Source: Erysipelotrichaceae bacterium (GTDB lineage: Bacteria > Bacillota_I > Bacilli_A > Erysipelotrichales > Erysipelotrichaceae). From it: 38,300 bases of DNA. The stretch lies in contig JAFYHQ010000003.1 in NCBI GenBank assembly GCA_017539105.1, positions 1 to 38,300 on the forward strand. The letters are read 5' to 3'. Under the pieces are notes generated by a model. It was not told the origin of the DNA and did not search any database. It saw only the letters and a list, made by a program, of their open reading frames with translations. Position numbers and translations under genes: made by a program. Shown one piece after another: positions 6,797 to 13,763 of the stretch. The first letter of the stretch is position 1; each line of letters starts with the position of its first letter.

Positions 6797-8575
6797 ATGG
6801 AATTACTTAATATCAAAATCGAAGGCCAGGATTATCAGGTAGAAAAAGGCCTCACTATTCTCGAAGCTGCCAAGAAATGCGGTTACGATATCCCATCGTT
6901 ATGCACATACAACCATGGAGAATGCTCGCTGGCTTCCTGCCGTGTCTGTCTGGTAGAAGCCCAGGAAGGCAATGGCCCTAAGAAACTGGTCGCATCCTGC
7001 GTCTATCCGGTTTCCGATGGAATGAGTGTTACGATCAGTTCTCCGAAAGCGACTGCCGCAAGAAGAACTTCTGTCGAACTGCTGCTTTCCAATCACAACC
7101 GCAACTGTCAGGAATGTGAAAAGAACGGTAAATGCGAACTCTTATATGTCGCACAGGTTACCGGCGCAAGAGAAAACATGTATGAGGGGGCGAAAACTCC
7201 TGTTACGGTAGATAAACTGACGCCTTCCATCATGAGAGATACTTCGAAATGTGTCCTTTGCGGACGCTGTATCGCAAGATGTGAAAAGGCTCATGGCTTA
7301 TCCGTATTAGGTTTTGAAAGACGTGGCTTCAACACGATCGTCGGACCTGCGGAAAACAGATCCTTCGCGAATTCGCCGTGTATCCTTTGCGGACAGTGCA
7401 CGACCGTATGTCCGACCGGCGCTTTGATGGAAGTCAGCGAAATCGATAAAGTCGACGAAGCATTCAAAGCCGGAAAACATGTCGTCGTACAGGTTGCTCC
7501 TGCCGTACGTGCCGCTTTAGGCGAAGAATTCGATATGAAGATCGGAACGCCTGTTACCGGCAAGATGATCGCTGCACTTAGAAGATTAGGCTTCGAAAGA
7601 TGCTACGACGTCAACTTCGGTGCAGACCTGACGATCATGGAAGAAGGAACAGAACTTCTGCACAGACTGACCGAAGGCGGTACGCTGCCGATGCTGACAT
7701 CATGCTCGCCTGGCTGGATCAACTACGCGGAATACTATTATGCAGATCTTCTGGATCATCTTTCCACCTGCAAGTCTCCTCACCAGATGCAAGGCGCGAT
7801 CATAAAGTCCTACTGGTCACAACAGAAGGGCTATGATCCGAAGGATGTATTCGTTGTATCTGTCATGCCTTGCACGGCAAAAAAATTCGAAAAAGACCGT
7901 CCTGTCATGGAACACGATGGCATCAGAGATGTCGATGCGGTCCTGACGACAAGAGAACTTGCCAGAATGATCAAACGTTCCGGTATCAACTTCAACAAGC
8001 TTCCGGAAGAAGACTGGGATCAGGATATCATGGGTGAATACTCAGGCGCTGGCGTCATCTTCGGTGTTACCGGCGGTGTCATGGAAGCTGCTTTACGAAC
8101 CGTTTATTTCAAGCTTACGGGTAAGGAATACGGAAAAATTGAATTCACCGAAATCAGAGGCAACGACGCAGGTATCAGAGAAGCTTCTCTCGATATCAAT
8201 GGCACGACAGTCAATATCGCCATCGCTTCCGGTATGAGATCTGCAAAGGTATTGCTTGATCAGATCAGAGAAGGTACTTCCAAATATCATTTCATCGAGA
8301 TCATGGGATGCCCGGGCGGATGCATCAACGGAGGCGGCCAGCCGTATGTTAAGCCATGCTTCCTGCCGAATGAGGATGATGATATTCTTGATACCTATAA
8401 GGCAAAACGTGCCAACGCATTATACAGTGAAGATGAGAAACAGGTCGTACGTCAGTCCCATAACAATACACAGATCCAGGAATTGTATGAGAAATTCTTA
8501 GGCGAACCGAATTCGCATCTGGCACACGAACTGCTCCATACCACCTACAACAAGGAACGCGAGCGTTTCGATTAA
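6797..8575 (+). CDS. hydA: [FeFe]-hydrogenase catalytic subunit (HydA-type, group A)
   Basis: The 592-residue enzyme reversibly reduces protons to hydrogen at the H-cluster. In order, the sequence shows an N-terminal [2Fe-2S] domain (Cys36, 48, 51, 68), a His/Cys [4Fe-4S] site (His100, Cys104, 107, 113), two [4Fe-4S] clusters (Cys152-162 and Cys195-205), and the H-cluster motifs TSCSPGW (301-307), MPCTAK (357-362) and MGCPGGCINGGGQP (502-515). The small-subunit-like C-terminus contains SHLAHELLHTTY. The length resembles Clostridium HydA and lacks the extra C-terminal domain of Thermotoga HydA. Residue 304 is Ser where most group A enzymes have the proton-relay Cys. AGGAGG overlaps the hydB stop, so the genes are tightly coupled. 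The H-cluster maturases are not in the window. Confidence 0.95.
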   Translation: MELLNIKIEGQDYQVEKGLTILEAAKKCGYDIPSLCTYNHGECSLASCRVCLVEAQEGNGPKKLVASCVYPVSDGMSVTISSPKATAARRTSVELLLSNHNRNCQECEKNGKCELLYVAQVTGARENMYEGAKTPVTVDKLTPSIMRDTSKCVLCGRCIARCEKAHGLSVLGFERRGFNTIVGPAENRSFANSPCILCGQCTTVCPTGALMEVSEIDKVDEAFKAGKHVVVQVAPAVRAALGEEFDMKIGTPVTGKMIAALRRLGFERCYDVNFGADLTIMEEGTELLHRLTEGGTLPMLTSCSPGWINYAEYYYADLLDHLSTCKSPHQMQGAIIKSYWSQQKGYDPKDVFVVSVMPCTAKKFEKDRPVMEHDGIRDVDAVLTTRELARMIKRSGINFNKLPEEDWDQDIMGEYSGAGVIFGVTGGVMEAALRTVYFKLTGKEYGKIEFTEIRGNDAGIREASLDINGTTVNIAIASGMRSAKVLLDQIREGTSKYHFIEIMGCPGGCINGGGQPYVKPCFLPNEDDDILDTYKAKRANALYSEDEKQVVRQSHNNTQIQELYEKFLGEPNSHLAHELLHTTYNKERERFD

Positions 8576-8583
8576 ACTATCAT

Positions 8584-8624
8584 AAAGACCTGTCATGAAC
8601 AAAAGACCCTGACAGGTCTTTTTC
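8584..8624 (+). terminator. Intrinsic terminator of the hydrogenase operon
   Basis: AAAGACCTGTC (8584-8594) pairs perfectly with GACAGGTCTTT (8611-8621) across a 16-base loop and is followed by more T. It lies 8 bases after the hydA stop and closes the three-gene operon. Confidence 0.85.
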
Positions 8625-8640
8625 TTTGTCTATCAGTATC

Positions 8641-8649
8641 TGTTATACT
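8641..8649 (+). promoter_or_regulatory. Extended -10 promoter, leaderless type
   Basis: TGTTATACT forms an extended -10 (TGn plus TATACT). It ends 7 bases before the ATG at 8657, and no Shine-Dalgarno lies between. No convincing -35 box at 17 bases is present, as is common with extended -10 promoters. Confidence 0.65.
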
Positions 8650-8656
8650 GAATAAG

Positions 8657-9292
8657 ATGAATTATTATGAAGAAATGATCGGAAAGATCGAAGAATTATT
8701 AAAAGAAAAGAACTATGAATCAGCGGAAAAGATGATTTCCGATGAATTGTCTGTCGCATATGTTCCCAGAGACATTGAAAAGAAGCTTTATCATCTCAAG
8801 GAACAGATCATCAAAGATACATCTCCTCGTAAATTAAGCGATGAGGAATTGGAAGAGTATCTTTTTGAAGGCGATCCGGATCATCAGCTGCTTTCGGTCA
8901 ATGAATTGAATGGAAAGAATCTGAGGCAGTATATCGATCTGTGCCAGAGGTATTTTGAAAGCGAGGGGTTCGCAAATGCGAAAGCGTTACTCATCGATTC
9001 TCTGATAAGACAGGAAATCAGTCATGTATTTCAATTCAAAAGAGGAGAGGATATCATATCCTTCAATCCTTGCACTTACGCCGTGATCGAGGATTCTGAG
9101 CCTTTTTTAGCCGCTTCAGCGCAGATTTCCATCGATTACATGAAAGAACCTTCCAAGCTTCAACTGGCCCGTCAGCTGCTTTATAAAGAGCTTATCATGG
9201 CTTTGCCGGATACTTATTCGGTTGAACAAGCGCTTGTGATTGAAAAGAACATCGTTGCCTACATAAACAATGCCTTTGATAGTGCTGAATAA
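8657..9292 (+). CDS. DUF3196-like protein of unknown function
   Basis: The 211-residue soluble protein is rich in predicted helices, for example YYEEMIGKIEELLKEKNYESAEKMI at the N-terminus and a C-terminal region from DYMKEPSKLQLARQLL onward, reminiscent of tetratricopeptide-like helical repeats. The overall pattern resembles the DUF3196 family known from Mollicutes and Erysipelotrichia, but that match is from memory and tentative. There is no signal peptide, membrane segment or catalytic motif. It lies between the hydrogenase terminator and trigger factor, has its own promoter and lacks a Shine-Dalgarno. Its position next to tig hints at a role in protein synthesis or folding, but this is only an inference. 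Confidence 0.6.
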   Translation: MNYYEEMIGKIEELLKEKNYESAEKMISDELSVAYVPRDIEKKLYHLKEQIIKDTSPRKLSDEELEEYLFEGDPDHQLLSVNELNGKNLRQYIDLCQRYFESEGFANAKALLIDSLIRQEISHVFQFKRGEDIISFNPCTYAVIEDSEPFLAASAQISIDYMKEPSKLQLARQLLYKELIMALPDTYSVEQALVIEKNIVAYINNAFDSAE

Positions 9293-9334
9293 GTGCTTAA
9301 AACAAGTGTAATTATAGAAAATAAATAGTAATAA

Positions 9335-9343
9335 TGATAAAAT
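9335..9343 (+). promoter_or_regulatory. Extended -10 promoter of tig
   Basis: TGATAAAAT (TGn plus TAAAAT) lies 23 bases before the tig ATG, giving a short leader that contains the GGGAG ribosome-binding site at 9354-9358. No clear -35 box. Confidence 0.55.
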
Positions 9344-9366
9344 AGTGCAGAATGGGAGAAAAGAAA

Positions 9367-10635
9367 ATGTCTGAATATAAGAAAATAGAAAACGCAAAAG
9401 CTGAACTTACTTGCACATTGGAAGGCGAAGAATGGGAAAAGGCCAAAAAGACCGCATTCCGTAAACTTGCCAGCAAAGTCGAGATCAAAGGATTCCGTAA
9501 AGGACAGGCTCCTAAGAATCTGGTAAACAAATACATCAACAATCAGGAAGTGCTGCTGGATGCGGCTGAAAGCCTGGCGCAGAAAGCGATGGATGATGCG
9601 ATCAAAGAGCACGAACTTACGCTGATCGACAGACCGGAACTGAAGATCGATGAAATGCTGGATGAAAAATGTGTCCTGACATTCTCATGTCCTGTACTTC
9701 CGGATGTGAAACTAGGTGATTACAAAGCTTTGAAATATGAAGTCGAAGACGTCAAAGTCGAAGACAAAGAAGTGAATGATGAAGTCGCCAGAAATCTGGA
9801 TCGTAAAGCGGATCTTGAACTGAAAGATGAAGGCGAAGTCGAAGATGGCGATACCGTCGTGATCGATTTTGAAGGATTCCTTGATGATGTGCCTTTCGAA
9901 GGAGGTAAAGCGGATAACCATGAACTGCTTATCGGTTCGCATTCCTTCATTCCTGGTTTCGAGGACCAGCTGATCGGCATGAAAGCCGAAGAAGAAAAAG
10001 ACATCAATGTCGTCTTCCCGGAAGACTACCATGCGGAGGAACTGAAAGGAAAACCTGCGCGTTTCCATGTCACGGTACATGAAATCAAGAAGAAAGTCCT
10101 TCCGGAATACAACGATGAATTCGTGAAAGAATTAAAGATCGATGATGTAGAAACGGTAGAAGCGTACGAAAACTACATCAGAAGCAATATCGAACAGCGT
10201 AAAAAGGATCAGGCAACGCAGGATGCGGAAAACAAGCTTATCGATGAATTGTCCGATATCGTTGAAGCGGAAATCCCTCAGGTCATGATCGATTCCGAAC
10301 TGCAATCCATGATTCAGAACTACGAAACAAGACTGATGCAGCAGGGCATTTCCTTAAGCCAGTTCATGCAGCTGACCGGACAGACGATCGATGGTTTGAA
10401 AGAAACCATGAAAGAAGATGCCTTAAAGCGTGTGAAGATCAATCTTGGCTTGGCAGAAATCGTCAAGAAAGAAAAGATCGCAATCAGTCCGGAAGATGTC
10501 AATGCCGAATACGAAAGAATGGCTGATCTCTATGGACTGACGGTCGAGGAGCTGCACAATTATGTTCCTGAGGACACATTGCTGGATGACCTGAAGCTTC
10601 AGAAAGCTTTGGATCTTCTGAAAAATTCGAAATAA
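9367..10635 (+). CDS. tig: Trigger factor, ribosome-bound chaperone
   Basis: Trigger factor docks at the ribosomal exit tunnel and shields nascent chains. The 422-residue protein has the N-terminal ribosome-binding domain with the signature GFRKGQAP, then an FKBP-type prolyl isomerase domain (about residues 155-245, with GDTVVIDFEGFLDDVPFEGG and IPGFEDQLIGM), and the helical C-terminal arms. The start at 9367 is preferred over an ATG at 9352 because GGGAG (9354-9358) then lies 8 bases upstream and the protein begins MSEYKK. A weak terminator separates it from lon. In Bacillus clpX lies between tig and lon; here it is absent. Confidence 0.95.
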   Translation: MSEYKKIENAKAELTCTLEGEEWEKAKKTAFRKLASKVEIKGFRKGQAPKNLVNKYINNQEVLLDAAESLAQKAMDDAIKEHELTLIDRPELKIDEMLDEKCVLTFSCPVLPDVKLGDYKALKYEVEDVKVEDKEVNDEVARNLDRKADLELKDEGEVEDGDTVVIDFEGFLDDVPFEGGKADNHELLIGSHSFIPGFEDQLIGMKAEEEKDINVVFPEDYHAEELKGKPARFHVTVHEIKKKVLPEYNDEFVKELKIDDVETVEAYENYIRSNIEQRKKDQATQDAENKLIDELSDIVEAEIPQVMIDSELQSMIQNYETRLMQQGISLSQFMQLTGQTIDGLKETMKEDALKRVKINLGLAEIVKKEKIAISPEDVNAEYERMADLYGLTVEELHNYVPEDTLLDDLKLQKALDLLKNSK

Positions 10636-10637
10636 AT

Positions 10638-10660
10638 AGAAGACGCTTTGCGTCTTTTCT
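10638..10660 (+). terminator. Weak intrinsic terminator between tig and lon
   Basis: AAGACGC (10640-10646) and GCGTCTT (10650-10656) form a 7-base stem with a 3-base loop followed by TTCT. Short stem and broken T-run suggest partial termination, allowing some transcription into lon. Confidence 0.6.
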
Positions 10661-10680
10661 AAAATAAAAGGAGGTATCTG

Positions 10681-12987
10681 ATGAGCATTTATTCTTATCC
10701 TTTGCTTTGTACCAGGGGGGCGGTGATCTTCCCGATGCAGGATCTGGCTGTCGAAGTAGGCAGACAGGTTTCCATAGATGCGGTAAACTACAGCAACGCT
10801 TATAACAGCAATATCGTTCTGGTTTCACAGAAAGATCTCACGATCGATGTCCCGGGACCGGATGACGTCTATGATCATGGAACGATCTGCAGGATCAAAA
10901 CTTCCAGGGAACGCGATGATCATCTGAAAGTGATCTTTTCAGGAATCACGCGCTGTCGTATCACGAAACATTTCATCAAGGATGATGTGAACTTCGTAGA
11001 AGTCGAAGAGATACAGGATACGGTTTCCAATGATAGCGAGATCGAAGAACTGACCAAACGTGCTTTGGCCGAATTCAACGCGATCGCGCAGAAATATAAC
11101 CGTCCTGGTTTCCCGATCCGTCAGCTGAATGTTTTCGATGCGTCTCTGGCTTCGGTACTGGTTGATACTTTCGCACAGATTTATGTTCAGGATATCGGCA
11201 TCAAACAGATGTTCCTGGAAGAAGCGAATGTCAATAACCGTCTGGAAATGATGCTGGAACATATCGTAAAAGAACGGAATATGGAGATGATCGAACAGGA
11301 GATCAACGAACGTGTCAAAGACAGCATCGAAGATTCACAAAGAGATTATTATCTCAGAGAAAAACTGAAGGCCATCAAAGACGAACTGGGCGGATCCGAT
11401 GGAGGTTCCGATATCGATGATCTCCGCGAGATGGTCGAAAACAACCCTTATCCGGAAAATGTCAAAGAAAAAGCCAGAGAAGAATTCAAGCGATATGAGA
11501 TGCTCCCTCCTACCACAGGTGAAACAGGAGTCATCCGTACTTATCTGGAATGGCTTCTGAATGTGCCATGGTATCAGAAATCGCAGGATAACGAAAATCT
11601 GGAAGAAGCTTCCAGAGTCCTGGATGAAGATCATTACGGACTCACGAAAGTCAAAGAAAGAATACTGGAATATCTGGCTGTGAAACAGATGACGAATTCC
11701 TTGAAATCGCCGATCATCTGTCTGGTCGGTCCTCCGGGAGTAGGTAAAACGTCTCTGGCAAAGTCTGTCGCAAGGGCATTGGACCGTAAGTTCGTGAAGA
11801 TCTCCTTAGGCGGCGTACGCGATGAAGCGGAAATACGTGGCCATCGAAGGACATATTTAGGCGCATTGCCTGGCAGGATCATTCAAGGCATGAAGCGTGC
11901 CGGAACGCTGAATCCTGTTTTCCTGATCGATGAGATCGACAAGATGTCTTCTGATTATAAGGGCGATCCCTCCAGCGCGATGTTAGAAGTGCTCGATCCG
12001 GAACAGAATTCACAGTTTTCGGATCATTATCTGGAAGAACCGTATGATCTTTCCGATGTCTTATTCATCTGTACCGCAAACTACAGAGATAACATACCGG
12101 CTGCTTTGCTGGATCGTCTGGAAATCATTGAATTATCAAGCTATACAGAAATCGAGAAGCAGCATATCGCCAGAAATCATCTGATCAAGAAACAGCTGGA
12201 TCTGAATGGCCTGAAAGAAAACCAGATGACTTTGGACGATGATATGATCCTGTATCTGATAAGGCACTATACCAGAGAAGCAGGTGTCAGGCAGCTGGAA
12301 AGAACGATCGGCACCTTATGCAGAAAATCCGTACTGATGATCCTGAAAGACAACAAGAAATCTGTCAGGATCACAAAAAAATTGATCAATACCTGGCTGG
12401 GCCATGAGATCTATGATTACGGAACGAAAGAAAAAAAGAACCAGGTCGGTGTCGTGACCGGTTTGGCTTATACTTCTTTTGGCGGAGATATCCTGCCTGT
12501 AGAAGTAAATTACTTCGAAGGAAAAGGCGCTCTGATCGTAACCGGACAGTTGGGCGATGTCATGCAAGAATCGACGAAAATAGCGTTGGACTTCATCAAA
12601 GCGAATGCGAAAAAATATAATATCCCGATTTCTTTCTTTGAGAATCATGATATCCATATCCATGTACCGGAAGGCGCTGTACCGAAAGACGGACCATCTG
12701 CTGGCGTAACGATCACGACTGCCATCGTATCTGCTCTGACCAATAAACCGGTCAAAAAAGATCTCGCAATGACAGGCGAAGTCACTTTAAGAGGAAATGT
12801 CTTGCCGATCGGCGGATTGAAAGAAAAATCGCTGGCAGCGCATCGAAGCGGAATCACTACCATCATCATTCCGAAAGGAAACATCAAAGATCTGGATGAT
12901 ATCCCGGATACCGTAAAAGAAGACGTTCAGTATATCCCTGTCGAAAAAGTCGACCAGGTCATCAACGAGGCGATCATCAGTGATTAG
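10681..12987 (+). CDS. lon: ATP-dependent protease Lon
   Basis: Lon is a cytoplasmic AAA+ serine protease that degrades damaged and regulatory proteins. The 768-residue protein has the N-terminal substrate-recognition domain (PLLCTRGAVIFPMQDL), the ATPase module with Walker A GPPGVGKTS and Walker B VFLIDEIDKM, and the C-terminal protease domain. The catalytic Ser is in PKDGPSAGVT and the Lys in GGLKEKSLAAH. AAAGGAGG at 10667-10674 precedes the ATG. The stop overlaps engB by 8 bases, the lon-engB pair known from Bacillus (lonA-ysxC). No CIRCE-type heat-shock repeat was found upstream. Confidence 0.97.
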   Translation: MSIYSYPLLCTRGAVIFPMQDLAVEVGRQVSIDAVNYSNAYNSNIVLVSQKDLTIDVPGPDDVYDHGTICRIKTSRERDDHLKVIFSGITRCRITKHFIKDDVNFVEVEEIQDTVSNDSEIEELTKRALAEFNAIAQKYNRPGFPIRQLNVFDASLASVLVDTFAQIYVQDIGIKQMFLEEANVNNRLEMMLEHIVKERNMEMIEQEINERVKDSIEDSQRDYYLREKLKAIKDELGGSDGGSDIDDLREMVENNPYPENVKEKAREEFKRYEMLPPTTGETGVIRTYLEWLLNVPWYQKSQDNENLEEASRVLDEDHYGLTKVKERILEYLAVKQMTNSLKSPIICLVGPPGVGKTSLAKSVARALDRKFVKISLGGVRDEAEIRGHRRTYLGALPGRIIQGMKRAGTLNPVFLIDEIDKMSSDYKGDPSSAMLEVLDPEQNSQFSDHYLEEPYDLSDVLFICTANYRDNIPAALLDRLEIIELSSYTEIEKQHIARNHLIKKQLDLNGLKENQMTLDDDMILYLIRHYTREAGVRQLERTIGTLCRKSVLMILKDNKKSVRITKKLINTWLGHEIYDYGTKEKKNQVGVVTGLAYTSFGGDILPVEVNYFEGKGALIVTGQLGDVMQESTKIALDFIKANAKKYNIPISFFENHDIHIHVPEGAVPKDGPSAGVTITTAIVSALTNKPVKKDLAMTGEVTLRGNVLPIGGLKEKSLAAHRSGITTIIIPKGNIKDLDDIPDTVKEDVQYIPVEKVDQVINEAIISD

Positions 12988-13537
12988 ATTCCTTTGTTCC
13001 GCAAAAACAAAAAACAGTTTTCCTGTCACAGAACAGGAAATTGTTTTTGTGGGCCGAAGCAATGTCGGAAAATCTTCTTTACTGAATGCGTTATATCATC
13101 AGAAACTGGCTTATACAGGAAAAACTCCGGGTAAAACCAGAATGATCAATTTCTTTGATATTCATGGACAATATACTGCAGTAGATGTTCCGGGATACGG
13201 CTATGCAAGACGTTCCGATCAGGAACTGATCGAATTCGGTCTGATGATGGATGACTATTTCAGCAGGACAGATAAGATAAGACTGGTTGTGATGATCGTC
13301 GATTCCAGGATCGGTTTTACAGCCGATGACAAAGACATGTTGGATTATCTGAAGGAAAGCGGACTTCCTTATGTCATCGTTGCGAACAAGATTGACAAAC
13401 TAAGCAACAATCAGCTGGCAAAGAATAAGAAAGAACTCTTCAACGATCAGGAAAACATCGTTTATGTGTCCTGTCTGAAGAAAACGAATATCGATTTTTT
13501 AGAAAAAACGATACGGTCCTATCTGGAAGTTGATTAA
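12980..13537 (+). CDS. engB: Ribosome biogenesis GTPase EngB/YsxC
   Basis: EngB is a TRAFAC-class GTPase needed for late 50S assembly. The 185-residue protein shows G1 GRSNVGKSS, G2 region TPGKTRMINFF, G3 DVPGYGYA, G4 NKID and a SCLKK motif near G5. The start is a GTG at 12980 that overlaps the end of lon. It is supported by GAGG at 12967-12970 nine bases upstream and by the family N-terminus, and no ATG fits. Gene order lon-engB is conserved in Firmicutes. The valS promoter overlaps its last codons. Confidence 0.94.
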   Translation: MIRFLCSAKTKNSFPVTEQEIVFVGRSNVGKSSLLNALYHQKLAYTGKTPGKTRMINFFDIHGQYTAVDVPGYGYARRSDQELIEFGLMMDDYFSRTDKIRLVVMIVDSRIGFTADDKDMLDYLKESGLPYVIVANKIDKLSNNQLAKNKKELFNDQENIVYVSCLKKTNIDFLEKTIRSYLEVD

Positions 13538-13558
13538 AACCTGTGATTCCTTTATAAT
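13530..13558 (+). promoter_or_regulatory. Promoter of the valS T-box transcript
   Basis: TTGATT (13530-13535), a 17-base spacer and a perfect TATAAT (13553-13558). The -35 overlaps the engB stop codon, so no terminator fits between engB and this unit. Confidence 0.8.
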
Positions 13559-13564
13559 TGAAAA

Positions 13565-13750
13565 GACGATGATAAGAAGGAAGTAAACCTGCTGGAAACA
13601 TAGAGATATAAGGGTTGGTGGAACTTATACTGGGCATGTTGAAAATGTTGTCTTGGAGTCTGCTTCGGCACGTGTGACTTGCGTTAAAAGTTTGAGTTAG
13701 AAATTAAGGTGGTACCGCGCTTTTGCGCCCTTTGTGCCATCTTTTTATTT
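13565..13750 (+). promoter_or_regulatory. T-box leader (valyl-tRNA responsive) of valS
   Basis: The leader has the T-box hallmarks: an AGAGA bulge sequence (13602-13606), a GNUG-type distal loop GGTTGGTG (13613-13620), and the T-box proper AAGGTGGTACCGCG from 13706. The terminator alternative pairs AAGGTGGTAC with GTGCCATCTT and ends in a T-run near 13746. Valine codons GTT and GTC (13647-13652) are candidate specifiers. Uncharged tRNA-Val should stabilise the antiterminator and switch valS on. Confidence 0.93.
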
Positions 13751-13763
13751 TAGGAGGATTGTT

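Noticed and set aside
10636-10680. CIRCE or other heat-shock element before lon
   Set aside because: No 9-9-9 inverted repeat is present; the only structure is a short terminator-like hairpin.
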